Shown: in pieces, positions 1 to 14,200 of the stretch
Layout of the letters: each line of letters starts with the position of its first letter
Position numbering within the stretch: position 1 is the stretch's first letter
Source: Chondrosia reniformis
Lineage: Eukaryota; Porifera; Demospongiae; Chondrillida; Chondrillidae
Reading direction: 5' to 3'
Assembly (NCBI GenBank): GCA_947172415.1
Contig: OX359189.1
Span: forward strand, 4,540,501-4,604,500
DNA: 64,000 bases
Notes under the pieces: model-generated
Seen by the model: the letters and a program-made list of their open reading frames with translations, nothing else
Told to the model about the DNA's origin: nothing
The model's database searches: none
Position numbers and translations under genes: made by a program

Positions 1-2290
1 CTTAGACCAATAAAACCCATACCTTTGCCTAACATATCCCTCCGTATAACTTAATATATACAATTTTTTAAAAATGTTGCCAATTATATCCCTTAAATAA
101 CCCATAGATTTACCAAAGAAAGCCCTTACTTTTTGTCAAAAATATGTCATAGCTTTTGTAAAATATATCCCATATTATATTCAATACTTTTTCCCTGTAT
201 ATCCCATTATTTTGCCTAAGACATCCCTTACTTTTTGCTGGATATATCCAATGGACCAGTATATCCCATAATTTTACCAAATATATCCCATACTTTTTGC
301 CAAATACATCCCATAATTTTATCTATAGTATTAGACCAATATATCCCAAAGCTTTTGCCAAATAAATTCCATACTTTAACTTACGGTCTTAGCCCAATAT
401 ATCCGATAGTGTTTGCCAAATATATCCCATAGTTATTCCAAATAAATCCCAAAGTTTTTGCAAATATATCCCATAATTTTTCAAACTATTCCCCATAATT
501 TTGCTTAATATATCCTTCAGTTTTTGCTTTATATATTATATTATTTAAAAATATTGCCAATTATATCCCATAATATATCCCATAATTTTACCCAATATAC
601 CCATTAGTTTTTGACAAATATAGCCCATAGCTTTTAACAAATATATCCCATAGTATATCCCACAAGTTTTGCCCTATTTATCCCATAATTTTCCCTAATA
701 TATCCCTTAGTTTTTGCTTAATATATCCAATGTTACAGTATATCCCATAGTTTTGCCAAATATATCCAACAATTTTTAATCAATATATCCCATAATATAA
801 CCCACATTTTTTGCCCAGTATATCCCATAGTTTTTCCGAATATATCCCATACTTTTTGACATTATATCCCATAATGTTTGCCGATTATATCCCATACTTT
901 TTGCTTAATATATCCTATAAAATAACCTATAGTCTTAGCACAATATATCCCATAGCTTTTGCCCAATTTATAGCTTATCTTTTCCACCTATATCGCATAA
1001 TGTTTTTCAAATATATCCCATAATATAACCTCTAGTCTTAGCCCAATATATCTCTAAATTTTTGCCGAATACATCCCATGGTTTTTCCGAATATATCCCA
1101 TTATTTTTGCAAATATATCCCATAATTTAGGCCAAATATAACCAATAATTTAAAAATATTGACAATCATATCCCATAATATATCCCATAATTTTAACCAA
1201 TATACCCCTTACGTTTTGGCAAATATATCCGATAGCTATTAACAAATATATCCCATAGTATATCCCATAATTTTTGCCCATATACCCCATAATTTTGCCA
1301 AGACATCACTTAGTTTTTGCAAAATATATCCAATGGACCAGTATATCCCATAGTTTTGCCAAATATATCCCATAGCTTTTGCCGAATATAGCCCATAAAA
1401 GAACCTATAGTCTTAGCCCAATATATCCTATACTTTTTCCGAATATATCCCATAGTTTTTGCTAATAATTACCATGCTTTTGCCAAATATATCCCATAAT
1501 ATAACCTTTAGTCTTAGCCCAATAAATCCCATAGTTTTTGCCCAATATATCCCATTGTGTTTCCGTATATATCCCATAGTTTTTGCAAATATATCCCATA
1601 ATTTTGCCATATATATCCCTCAGTTTTTGCTTAATAAATCCAATTATTTAAAAATATTGCCAATTATATCCCATAATATATGAAATACTTTTACCCAAAA
1701 TACACCTTAGTTTTCAGCAAATAAATCCCAGAGCTTCGGACAAATATATTCCATAGTATATCCCATAATTATTGTCCCATATTTCAAATAATTTTATCTA
1801 ATATAACCCATAAAATAACCAATAGTCTCAGCCCAATATAATGAAAAGTCTTCGCCAAATATATCCCATATTTCTTCCAAATAAAACTCATAATTCTTGC
1901 CAAGTATATCCCATAATATAATCTATTGTCTTAGCCCAATATATCCCATAGTTTATCCAAATATATCTTATTTTTTCAAATATATCCCATAGTTTTTACC
2001 CATTATATCCCATAGTTTTTCCGAATATACCCATAGCTTTAGGAAATTTATCCCATAGTTTTTCTAAATATATCCCATAATATCATCTATAGTCTTAGCC
2101 CAATATATCCCAAAGTTTTTCCAATTATATCATATTTTTTCTAAATATATCCGTTTTTGCCCATTATATTCAATGGTTTTTCCCAATATACCTATAGTTT
2201 TTGGAAATATATCCCATAGTTTTTGCAAATATATCCCATAATTTTTGCGGAGCATATCCCAAAATTTCGAATAAGTTGTTGCTTAATATA
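1..2290 (+). repeat. AT-rich 23-bp satellite, forward orientation, tract 1
   Basis: This tract consists of tandem, diverged copies of a unit close to AAATATATCCCATAGTTTTTGCC (23 bp). Recurrent variant monomers serve as landmarks: ATAACCTATAGTCTTAGCCC, TATATCCAATGGACCAGTAT and ATCCAATTATTTAAAAATAT. A distinctive marker block (TTTACCC..TACACCTTAG, then AAATAAATCCCAGAGCTTCG) lies at about 1689-1742, followed near 1848 by AAAGTCTTCGCC. Short open frames rich in Y-I-P, I-S-H and Y-P-I occur, but they are only translated repeat. The tract ends where DNA transposon copy A begins at a TA inside a TTAATATA stretch. No gene is visible. The strand label marks the TATCCC orientation. Confidence 0.95.
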
Positions 2291-3305
2291 GTGCATTTCA
2301 CCATAAATGTAAAATTTCAAAGTGTACAGTGGAGTTCAAAATAGGGCGACAAAAGTGATTAATGAGAAAAGTGAGTCTTTTTCAAACTTGCCACCAAAAT
2401 AATTATGCTCAAGTAACCATGGAAACGGCAAGAAAAATTGCGACATTAGTTGCTATTGCAAAATTTCGATTGCGCAATCGTGAAGAAGTAGGGCAGCAGT
2501 TAAACATAAAAGTGATTAGTGCTTGTTCAAGAAGAAACAGAGAAGACCGAAACTCTGGCTTCTGGTAGCCCTTGTAAGCACTCAAAAACGTAAGTAGCTT
2601 TTTTTAATATGACATTTTATAAGAAAGTTATTGCGTGTTTCCATATTTCCGTACCTTGAGGGCTTTTAATCGGTACTCCTTTCAAGTTAGTCTAATCGAT
2701 CCAGACTTTTAGTATAAGAATATTTAAGAAATATGCTAAATCTTTAAATAGCCTTTTTGGAAGTTTCGCTCTGTGTGATGAGATATAAAGGTTTGAATTT
2801 TCATAGTCTATTTAACAACACTTTCAACAACTAATGAAGTATAGTTATCTTTTAAAGAATCCTATAGATTCTAACCTTCGTATGTGTCCATTCACAGCAA
2901 TATTTTAAACACTCAGATATTAATTTTAACTTATTAGACTTTTTAGGGAAAGAAATTTAGCAGAAAAGTGGGGTTAATATAGACAACCACTAATAACTTT
3001 CATTTGACATTTTTTACCCATTAAGACTCCTCCAGATTCACATACAACTAGGCAGTGACAGTCTTTAAAGGCAGGATTTACTTTATTACCTTCTGGCTCA
3101 AATGATAAACACATTTGAAAACACATTTTTCTAATCAAATAATAAGGTGTTATATAAACATTATTCAATTTCGACTTACCATACAGTTCTTATAACTGTG
3201 CATGACAAAGGCACAAACAAGTTTAAATAAATACAGAAAATGATTAACTAAAGTGTACAGTAACTAGATATTTCAGATATATGCAGAGAGGGATTTTCGT
3301 AACTT
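2291..3305 (-). other. 3' non-coding region and 3' terminal repeat of transposon copy A
   Basis: This ~1-kb stretch lies between the transposase stop codon and the terminal repeat GTGCATTTCACCATAAATGT at 2291. It aligns almost base for base with 35354 to about 36333 in copy B. Small open frames at 2362-2568 and 2974-3168 are not kept as coding sequence: copy B has an in-frame TGA where copy A reads CGA in the first. I see no second gene. The region probably holds the 3' UTR and transposase-binding sequences. Confidence 0.75.
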
Positions 3306-5240
3306 TCATGTGCTTGATGAGACTCTCCTGTGAGACTTGTTTTCTTTGATTTTAATATCTGCATCTCTGCCTGTTTTAGCTGCTTCTTCACCTGGCACAT
3401 TTTCCCCTAGGTAGGCATGGTTGTAGTCCCTACATTTCCTAAAGAATTTGCGGATGAGGTCCAGAGAAACTGTGTCCAGAGCAATTGGAACCATTCTGCG
3501 CAATCCTTCCGTGGAGTAGTCACAGTTTACTCTGGCAAAGGCCTTGGCTTTTCCCCAGCATTTCTCAATTGGATTTAATTCAGGGTGAAACTGTAAGGAA
3601 AAAGGGTATTTATATATTAATTATATGTACATGCATATATGTTTCATTATTATACATACCTTGGGATTAAAGAGACACCTGTGGTGTTTTCCCTCTAAAT
3701 ATATCTGTACGCTACTTTTTTCATTCCGAAAATCTTCAAATTCCTGCAGCTTTTTATCATATCTGCTCTCTTGAGTTTGTCAACCATAACACCACGCTCT
3801 CGGAGTACAATTTCTAACCCTTTTGGAGTGCCATCATCAAACACCATGGGTTGGGGATCACCGTTTGGCAGCCTTCCAGGGTGCATCTTAGGTTGCTTTC
3901 CTCCAGGACCGACATTCATTCTGGAGGCTACCAAAGCATCCTCTGAATATGCCAGATGTCCACTGCTGTGGTCAAATATCCATACCAAGTCATAGTGAGT
4001 TGCAGGATATTTGAACTCAGCAATGCCTACGGCACGTCTCACACTCTTCAGGAACTTCTCATTATCCCAATAGCCATCCTTTTGGTATTCCAGCAGATCT
4101 CTAGCTTCCTTTGGGAAAGGAACGAAGTCCAGTCTTGCCTTTGCCAGTTCTTCCTCGGTAAGATGTAGGTAGCCTCCAAACTCTTCAATGTAATCACTTA
4201 CCATGATGCCTTTGCCTTTACCTTTAGGTCGAACTGCTCCACTTCCCATAGGGTCCACCCACACTGAACTATGAGCATCGTGGGCATTGAAGACAGTCTC
4301 ATCATGGTAAATGAAAACAACATGCCGAGACTTTGAAGCATCACCTAGTATATTGAAAAACAAAGCCATATAGTAAGCATGAATATATTACATCATGCTT
4401 TGATGACATTACCTGAGTTCCATGAGAGTATCCCATCTTCACATATAGGTGGAGGCAAGTGGGAAGATTCTAGTATCTTCAGTTTCTTGAGGAAAAGCTT
4501 TCTGTACTCCACTACATCTGGTCGATCATGGCCATCTGTATAGCCCTGGCGATATTGGCGACGATGGAATCCTAACTTCCTAAGATACCGGTAAGCTGTC
4601 ACTTCAGACACTGCTTTTGGGAAGTGCTCAGGAAGATTAAGTGTTGAAAGATATTCATTCAGCCAGGACTGGAATTTAGCAGCAGTAAGAAAGTATTTGG
4701 CATTGTGTACTTTCTCTCTTAGCCACTTCACTGATTTTCGGGTGATGTCCTCTTGGTTAAGTAATGCCAGTCTATACTTTCCTCTTTTGTCACCTGATAT
4801 ATCTCCTTTTTCTCTGTAGTACTCCTTGTGCCATCTAGTTACTGATCGCTTTTCAATGCCTAGTGCTACAGCTGTGCTTTCAGCTGATTCAACTTTACCC
4901 AAGTTGTGATGATGCTGAAGATGGTTGTAAAGTAGTACACCTATTTTCTTCCTATCTTTAGATGATAATGATTTCACCCAATTTTGTAACTGTGGCCTTG
5001 CCTGTCCATAAGAGAAACCTTCATCTTCATGATCACTTTCATCATCACTATCCTATTTATACATGAAACCATGCATGTAAAGTTTTATTTCCTATATTGT
5101 TTGTTATGCATAACAGTTTATGATAATTTAACATTTGAAACATGTTGTTGCGCATTAGCTAAATACCTCAAGCTCTTCTTCAGAAGATGATGGGTCATAG
5201 ATAGCAGGATTAAGATCATTGTCTGACTGAGGTATGTTGG
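3306..5240 (-). pseudogene. Transposase gene of copy A (DDE, HTH; four exons), broken
   Basis: Exons read on the minus strand are: partial exon 1 at ~5240-5167, exon 2 at 5052-4413, exon 3 at 4344-3660 and exon 4 at 3590-3306. Introns are 114, 68 and 69 nt, each GT..AG (GAG|GTATTT, CAG|GTAATG, AAG|GTATGT; acceptors ATAG, CTAG, ACAG). Exon 1 is acidic (SSSEEELE). Exon 2 carries a helix-turn-helix-like segment (ESTAVALGIEKRSVTRW) and a conserved RQYRQGYTDGHDR motif. The catalytic triad is visible: D in IYHDE, D in IFDHSSGH and E in FHPELNPIEKCW. The second D and the E are separated by about 112 residues, far more than the 34 of classical Tc1. A one-base loss in an A run near 3756 shifts exon 3 out of frame, and the N-terminus is missing, so this copy should be inactive. 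The protein would act in the nucleus, cutting and rejoining at TA sites. Confidence 0.85.
4345..4412 (-). other. 68-nt intron present in copy A but absent from copy C
   Basis: On the minus strand, exon 2 ends TGG-AAC-TCA-G and the intron begins GTAATGTC. The intron ends TATACTAG and exon 3 resumes GTGATGCTTC, giving W-N-S-G-D-A-S-K. In copy C the same place reads continuously W-N-N-G-D-T-S-K (about 56873-56896) with no extra bases. The other two introns are kept at matching positions in both copies. Confidence 0.8.
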
Positions 5241-8200
5241 AAAAAAATATATCCCATAGTATATCCCATTATTTTTGCGCAATTTACCCCGTATTTTTGG
5301 CCGCACATATCCCATAAAATAACCTATAGTCTTATCCCAATATATCCCATAATTTTTGCCAAATATATCCCATATTTTTCCAAATATATCCCATAATATA
5401 GCCTATTGTCTAAGCCCCATTTTTGGGCTAATATATCTCCCTGTTTTTTCCTTAATATATCCAATTATTTAAAAATATTGCCTATTATATCCTATAATAC
5501 ATCCCATAGTTTTACCCAATATGCCCCTCATTTTTGTCAAATAAATTCCATAGCTTTTGACAAATATATCCCATAGCATATCCCATGTTTTTCCAGTAGA
5601 TCCAATAATTTTGCCTAAGACATCCCTTAGTTTTTGCTTAATATATCCCATGGACCAGTATATCCAATAGTTTTGCAAAATATATCCCATAATTTTTGCC
5701 TAATCTATCCCATAATTTTGCCTAAAATATTCCTCGGTTGTTGCTTAATATATCCAATTATAGAAATATATTGCCAATTATATCCCATAATATATCCCAT
5801 AATTTTACCCAATATACCCCTTAGTTTTAAGCAAATATATCCCATAGCTTTTAACAAATATCCCATAGCTTTTGAAAAATATATCGGTTAGTATATCCCA
5901 TGATTTTTCCCCTATATATCCCGTATTTGTCTAATCCATCCCTTAGTTTTAGCTTAATATATCCAATGGACGAATATATCCCAGAGTTTTGACAAATATA
6001 TCAAACAATTTTTAACCAATATATTCCATAATATATCCCATAATTTTTGCTCACTATATCCCATAATTTTTGCCAACTATATCCCAAAATATCACCTATA
6101 GTCTTAGCCCAATATATCCCATAGTTTTGCCCAATATATCCCATAATGTTTGCCAAATGTATCCCATAATTTAACCTATAGTCTTGGCTCAATTTTTTGG
6201 CTTTATATATCTCTCAGTTCTTCCTTAATATATCCAATTATTTATAAATATTGCCTATTATATTCCATAATATATCCCATAGTTTTACCCATTACGCCCC
6301 TTTGTTTTTGTCAGATATATCTCATAGCTTTCGACAAATATATCCCTTAGAGTATACCATAATTATTCCCTGTATATCCCATAATTTTGCCTAAGACATC
6401 CCTTACTTTTTGCTTAATATATCCATTGGACCAGTATATCCCATAATTTTACCAAATAATTCTCATACTTTTTGCTGAATACATCCCATAATTTTATTTA
6501 TAGTATTAGACCAATATATCCCATAGTTTTTGCCAAATAAATTCCATACTTTAACTTATGGTCTTACCCCAATATATCCTAGAGTTTTTGACAAATATAT
6601 CCCATAGTTATTCCAAATATATCCCATAGCTTTTACCAAATATATCCCATAGTATATCCCACAATTTTAGCCCTATTTATCCCATAATTTTGCCTAATAT
6701 ATCCCTTAGTTTTATCTTAATATATCCAATGGACCAGTATATCCCAGAGTTTTACCAAATATATTGAACAATTTTAAACCAATATATCCCATATTATTTC
6801 CATAATTTTTACCTAATATTTCCCATAGTGTTTGCCGAATATATCCAATAAAATAACCCACTAGTCTTAGCCCAATATATCCCATAGTTTTTCCGAATAT
6901 ATCCCTTAATGTTTGCCCAATATATCCCATAATTTTACCTAATACATCCCTTAGCTTTTGTTTAATATATCCAATGGAGCAGCATATCCCATAGTTTTGC
7001 CAAATATATCCAACAATGTTTAACCAATATATCCCATAAAAAACCATAATTTTAGCCCACTATATCCCATAGTTTTTGTTGAATATAACCCATAAAAATA
7101 TTTATTGTCTTTAACCAATATATCCCATAGTTTTCCGAATATATCCCATAGTTTTCGATAATATTTACCATAATTTTTGCCAAATATATCCCATAATATA
7201 ACCTATAGTCTTAGCCCAGTAAATCCCATAGTTTTTCCCAATATATCCCATAGTGTTTCCGAATATATCGCATAGTTTTTGCAATTATATCTCATAATTT
7301 TGCCAAATGTCTCCCTCAGTTTTTGCTTAATAAATCCAATTATTTAAAAATATTGCCAATTATATCCCATAATATATGAAATAGTTTTACCCAATATACA
7401 CCTTAGTTTTAGTCAAATAAATCCCAGAGCTTCGGACAAATATATCCCAAAGTATATCTCATAATTTCTGTCCTATATATCCCATAATTTTATCTAATAT
7501 AACCCATAAAATAACCTATAGTTATAGCCCAATATTAGGAAGAGTCTTCGCCAAATATATCCCATATTTCTTCCAAATATAACTCATAATTTTTGCCAAG
7601 TATATCCCAATATATAATCTATTGTCTTAGCCCAATATATGCCATAGTTTTTCGAATATACCCGTAGTCTTAATAAATATATACCATAATTTTTTGCCAA
7701 ATTATCCCATAATATCACCTATAGTCTTAGCCCATAGTTTTTCCAAATATATCATATTTTTTTATAAATATATCCGTTTTTGCCCATTATATCCAATTGT
7801 TTTTCGAAATATACCCAAAGTTTTAGGAAATATATCCCATAGTTTTTGCAAATATATCCTATAATGTTTGCCGAATATATCCCAAAATTTCGAATAAGTC
7901 TTTGCTTAATATATCCAATTATTTCAAAATATTGCCAATTATATCTCCCATAATTTTACCCAATATACCCATTATTTTTTCAAATATATCCCATACCTTT
8001 TGACACTATATTCCATTGTATAAACCAAAATTTTTGCTTTATATATCTCATAATTTTTACTTAATATATCCCAAAGATTTTAATTAATATATCCAATAGA
8101 CCAATATTTCCCATAGTTTTGCCACATATATCCAACAATTTTTAACCAATATATCCCATAATACATCCCAAAATATTTGCCCAATATATCATAGTTTTTG

Positions 8201-11200
8201 CGAATATATCTTATATTTTTTCAAATATATCATAAGTTTGCCAATTATATCCCATCATATAACCTATAGTCTTAGCCCAATATATCCCATAGTTTTTGCC
8301 CAATATTATCCCATGGTCTTTCTGAATAAATCCCATAGTTTTACAAATATATCCAACAATTTTAAACCAATATATGCCATAATATGTCCCATAATTTTTG
8401 CCTAATATATCCCATAGTTTTTGAAAAATGTATCCCATAGGATATCCCAAAATTTTTATGCAATATATCCCTTACTTTTTGCCACATATATCCCATAAAA
8501 TAACCAATAGTCATATCCCAATTTATCCCATACTTTATGTCAAGTATATCCCATATTTTTCCAAATATATCCCATAACTTTTACCAAATATATCCCATAA
8601 AATAACCTATAATCTTAGCCCCATTTTTTGTCTAATATATCCCCTCCTTTTTCCCTAATATATCCAATTATTTAAAAATATTGCCTATTATATCCCATAA
8701 TACATCCCATAGTTTTACCCAATATGCTCCTCAATTTTTGTCAAACATATGCCATAGCTTTTGAAAAATATATCCCGTAGTATATTCCACAATTTTTTTC
8801 CAATAGATCCAATAATTTTGCCTTAGACATCCATAAATTTTTGCTTAATATATCCCATGGACCAGTATATACTATAGTTTTGCAAAATATATCACATAGT
8901 TTTTGCCGAATACATCCCATTATTTTTACAAATATATCCCATAATTTTTGCCTAATCTATCCCATAATTTTGCCTAAAATATTCCTCGGTTGTTGCTCAA
9001 TATAGTCAATAATTTAAAAATATTGCCAATTATATCCCATAATATATCCCATAATCTTACCCAATATACCCCTTAGTTGTAGGCAAATATATCCCATAGC
9101 TTGTAACAAATATATCCCATAGCTTTTGAAAAATATATCTGTTAGTATATCCCATGATATTTCCCCTATATATCCCATATTGGCCTAATCCATCCCTTAG
9201 TTTTAGCTTAATATATCCAATGGACCAATATATCTCAGAGTTTTGACAAATATATCCAACAATTTAAAAACAAATATATACCATAATCTATCCCATAATT
9301 TTTGCCCAATATATCCCAAAATTTTTGGCAACTATATCCCAAAATATCACCTATAGTCTTAGCCCAATATATCCCATAGTTTTGCCCAATTTTTCCCATA
9401 GTTTGTGCCAAAGATATCCCATCTTTTTCCTAATATATCTCATAATTTTTGCTAATTGTTTCCCATAATTTAACCTATAGTCCTAGCTCAATTTTTTGGC
9501 CTTATATATCTCTCAGTTCTTCCTTAATATATCCAATTATTTATAAATATTTCCTATTGTATTCCATAATATATCCCATAGTTTTCCCCATTGCGCCCCT
9601 TCGTTTTTGTCAAATATATCTCATAGCTTTCAACAACTATGTCCTTTAGAGTATACATAATTTTTCCATGTATATCCCATAATTTTGCCTAAGACATCCC
9701 TTAGTTTTTGCTTAATATATCCTATGGACCAGAATATCCCATAATTTTACCAAATATATCCCATAGTTTTTGCAGAATGCATCCCATAATTTTATCAATA
9801 GTATTAGACCAATATATCCCATAGTTTTTGCCAAATAAATTCCATACTTTAACTTATGTTCTTACCCAATACATCCGATAGTTTTTGCCAAATACATCCC
9901 ATAGTTATTCCAAATAAATCCCATAGTTTTTGCAAATATATCCCATAATTTTAAAAATATATACCATAATGTTTTCAAAATATATCCCATAATTTTCCAA
10001 ATATATCCCTCAGTTTTTGCCTTATATATCCTAATATTTAAAATATTGCCAATTATATCCCATAATATATCCCATAATTTTACCCCATATACCCCTTTAA
10101 TTTTTGGCAAATATATCCCATAGCTTTTACCAAATACATTCCATAGAATATCCAATAATTTTGCCTAAGACATCCTTAGTTTTTGCATACTATATCCAAT
10201 GGACTAGTATATCCCATAGTTTTGCAAAATATATCACAAATTTTTGCCAAATACATCCTATAAAATTATCTATAGTCTTAGACCAATATATCCCAAATTT
10301 TGCTAAATATATCCAATAGTTTTTCTTAATATATCCCATTATTTTTCCAAATATATCCCATAATTTTAGCCAAATATATCCCATACTTTAACTTATAGTC
10401 TTGGCCCAATATATCCCAGAGTTTTTGCCCAATACGTCCAATAGTTTTTCCGAATATATATCCCATTATTTTCGCAAATATATCCAATAATTTAAAAATA
10501 TTGCCAATTATAACCCATAATATATCCCACAATTTTACCCACTATACCCCTTAGTTTTTGGCAAATATATCCCATAGCTTTTAGCAAAAATATCCCATAG
10601 AATATCCCATAACTTTTGCCCTATGAATATCCTATAATTTTGCATAATATATCCCTTAGTTTTATCTTAATATATCCAATGGACCAGAGTTTTGCCAAAT
10701 ATAACCAACAATTTTTTACCAATATATCCCATAATATATCCCATTAATTTTGTCCTTATATAATCCTCAGTTTTTGCTTAACATATCCAATTATTTAAAA
10801 ATTTGTCAATTATATCCCATAAATATCCCTTAGATTTACCCAAAATACCCCTTAGTTTTGTCTAACATATTACATAGTTGTTGACAAATATATCCCATAG
10901 TATATCCCATAATTTTTGCAATATAACTCCCATAATTTTGACTAAGATATCCCTTAGGTTTTGCTTAATATATTCAATGGACCAGTATATCCCATAATTT
11001 TGCCAAATATATCCCATAGTTTTTGCCGAACACATCTCATAAAATTATCTATAGTATTATACCAATATATCCCATAGTTTTTGCCAAATATATCCCATAT
11101 TTTACTTAACAATTCCCATAATTTTTGCCAAATATATCCCATACTTGAACATATAGTTTAGGCCAAAATATCCCATAGTGTTGCAAATATATCTCATAAT

Positions 11201-14200
11201 ATTTTCCAAATATCTCCCATAATTTTGCCTAATATATCCCTCAGTTTTTACTTAATATATCCAATTATTTAAAAATATTGCCAATTATATCCCATAATAT
11301 ATCACATTATTTTACCCAATATACTCCTTATTTTTGTCAAATATATCCCATAGCTTTTGACGAATATATCCCATAGTATATCCCCTAATTTTTGCCCTAC
11401 ATATCCCAATATTTAGCCTAATATATCCCATAGTTTTTGATTATTATATCCAATGGACCAGTATATCCCAAAGTTTTGCCACATATATTCAACAATTTTA
11501 AACCAATATATCATAATATTTCCCATAATATTTACCCAATATATCCCATAGTTTTTGCCGAATATATCCCATAAAATAACCTATATTCTTAGTCCTATAT
11601 ATCCCATAGCTTTTGCCCAATTTATCGCATATTTTTATAAATATATCCCATAATGTTTGCCAAATATATCCCATAATATAACCTATTGTCTTAGCCCAAT
11701 ATATCCCATAGTTTCTGCCCTATATATCTCATAAATCTTTCTGAATAAATCCCATAGTTTTACAAATATATCCCATAGCTTTCGACAAATATATCCCATA
11801 GTATATCCCATAATGTTGACCCTGTATATCCGAACATTTTGCCTAGAATATCCCTTAGTTTTTGCAAAATATATACAATGGACCAGTATATCCCATAGTT
11901 TTTCCAAATATATCCCATAGCCTTTGCCGAATATATCACATAAAAAACCTAAAATTTTAGCCCAATATATTCCATAGTTTTTCGAATATATCTCATAGTT
12001 TTTGCAAGTATATCCCATAACTTTTGCCCAATATATCCCATAATTTTACCTAAAACATCTCCTATTTTTTGCTTAATATATCCAATGGAGCAGTATATCC
12101 CATAGTTTTGTCAAATATATCCAACAATGTTTAACCAATATATCCCATAATATAACCCATAATTTTAGCCCACTATATCCCCTAGTTTTTCCCGAAAACA
12201 ACCCATAAAATTATTTAGAGTCTTAAACCAATATATCCCATAGTTTTTCCGAATATATCCCATAGTTTTTGCTAATATTTACCATAATTTTTGCCAAATA
12301 TATCCCATAATATAACCTATAGTCTTAGCCCAATAAATCCCATAGTTTTTCCCAATATATCCCATGGTGTTTCCGAATATATCCAATAGTTTTTGCAAAT
12401 ATATCCCATAATTTTGTCAAATATATCTCAGTTTTGCTTAATATATCCAATTATTTAAAAATATTGCCAATTATATCCCATAATATATGAAATAGTTTTA
12501 CCCAATATACACCTTATTTTTTGTCAAATAAATCCCAGAGCTTTGGACAAATATATCCCATAGTATATCCCATAATATTTGTCCTATATATCCCATAATT
12601 TTATCTAATATAACCCATAAAATAACCTATAGTCTTAGCCAAATATTAGGAAAAGTCTTCGCCAAATATATCCCATATTTCTTCCAAATATAACTCATAA
12701 TTTTTGCTAAGTGTATCCCATAATATAATCTATTGTCTAAGCCCAATATATCCCATAGTTTTTGCCCAATATATCCCACACATTTTCAGAATATATCACC
12801 ATAGTTTTTCAAATATATCCCAAAATATCACCTATAGTCTTAGCCCAATATATCCCAAAGTTAATCTAAATATATCCAATTTTTTTCAAATATATCCATT
12901 AGTTTTTACCCATTATATCCCATAGTTTTTCCGAATATACCAGTAGTCTTAACAAATATATCCCATAATTTTGCCAAATATATCCCATAATATCACCTAT
13001 AGTCTTAGCCAAATATATCCCATATTTTTCCAAATATATCATATTTTTTCTAAATATATCTGTTTTTGCCCATTATATCCAATGGTTTTTCCAAATATAC
13101 CCAAAGGTTTAGGAAATATATACCAAAGTTTTTACAAATATATCCCATAATTTTTGGTGAATATATCCCAAAATTTTTAATAAGTTGTTGCTTAAGATAT
13201 CCAATCGTTTCAAAATATTGCCAATTATATCCCATATTATATCCCATAATTGTACCCAATATAAACATTATTTTTTGTCAAATATATCCCATACATTTTG
13301 ACGACTATATCCCATAGTATTTACCATAATTTTTCTTTATATATCTCATAATTTTTGCTTAATATATCCCATAGATTTTAATTAATATAGCCAATGGACT
13401 AGTTTATCCCATAGTTTCGCCAAATATGTCCAAAAAATTTAAACCAATATATCCCAAAATATATATAATAATTTTTGCCTAATATATCCCATATTTTTTT
13501 CAAATATATCCCATATATTTTCCAAGTATATCCCATAAAATAACCTATAGTCTTAGCCCAATATATCCCATTGTTTTTGCCCAAATTATCCCATGGTCTT
13601 TCTGAATAAATCCCATAGTTTTACAAATATATCCAACAATTTTAAACCAATATAGGCCATAATATCTCCCATAATTTTTGCCTAATATATCCCATAGTTT
13701 TTGTCGAATATATCACATGAAATAACCTATAGTCTTAGCCCAATATAACCCATAATTTTTCCTAATATATCCCTCAGTTTAAGTTTATATATCCAATTAT
13801 TTAAAAATATTGCCAATATTATCCCTTAAATAACCCATAGATTTACCAAAGATAGCCCTTAGTGTTTGTCAAATATATCCCATTGCTTTTGAAAAATATA
13901 TCCTATTGTATATCCCATAATTTTGTGCAATATATCCCATAGTTTTGGCCGCATATATCCCATGAAATAACCTATAGTCTTATCCCAATATGTCCCATAC
14001 TTTTTGCCAAATATATCCCATATTTTTCCAAATATATCCCATAATTTTTGTCAAATATATCCGGAAATATCACCTATAGTCTTAGACCAATATATCCCAT
14101 AGTTTTTGCCAAATATATCCCATAATTTTTGCCAAATATATCCCATACATTTCCAAATATATCCCATAATTTTTTCTAATTATATTTCATAATATTACCT

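Larger units (their letters stand above)
2291..5240 (-). mobile_element. Tc1/mariner-IS630-like DNA transposon, copy A, lacking its 5' end
   Basis: The element starts directly after TA with the terminal sequence GTGCATTTCACCATAAATGT. It runs through about 1 kb of non-coding DNA and then a spliced transposase gene on the minus strand. The first ~970 bp are closely similar to the left part of copy B (35354-36816), which identifies this side as the 3' end of the element. On the other side, coding sequence gives way to satellite at about 5240, so the 5' UTR, start codon and 5' terminal repeat are missing. The insertion interrupts a satellite stretch that elsewhere reads TTAATATATCCAATTATTTC. TA flanking and a DDE transposase fit the Tc1/mariner-IS630 superfamily. 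The exact family is not resolved. Confidence 0.85.

Noticed and set aside
235-2100. Many short open frames in the satellite, with recurring Y-P-I, I-S-H and Y-I-P residues or, on the other strand, G-Y-I-W-Q and W-D-I
   Set aside because: They are translations of the 23-bp repeat in all frames, lack consistent starts, recur on both strands throughout the window and show no coding constraint. They are not genes.
2362-2568. A 68-codon open frame in the 3' region of transposon copy A, as a second transposon gene
   Set aside because: The matching region of copy B has an in-frame TGA, and no protein motif is recognisable.
3485-4168. Plus-strand open frames opposite the copy A transposase
   Set aside because: They are shadows of the minus-strand exons, which carry the conserved DDE motifs and splice sites.
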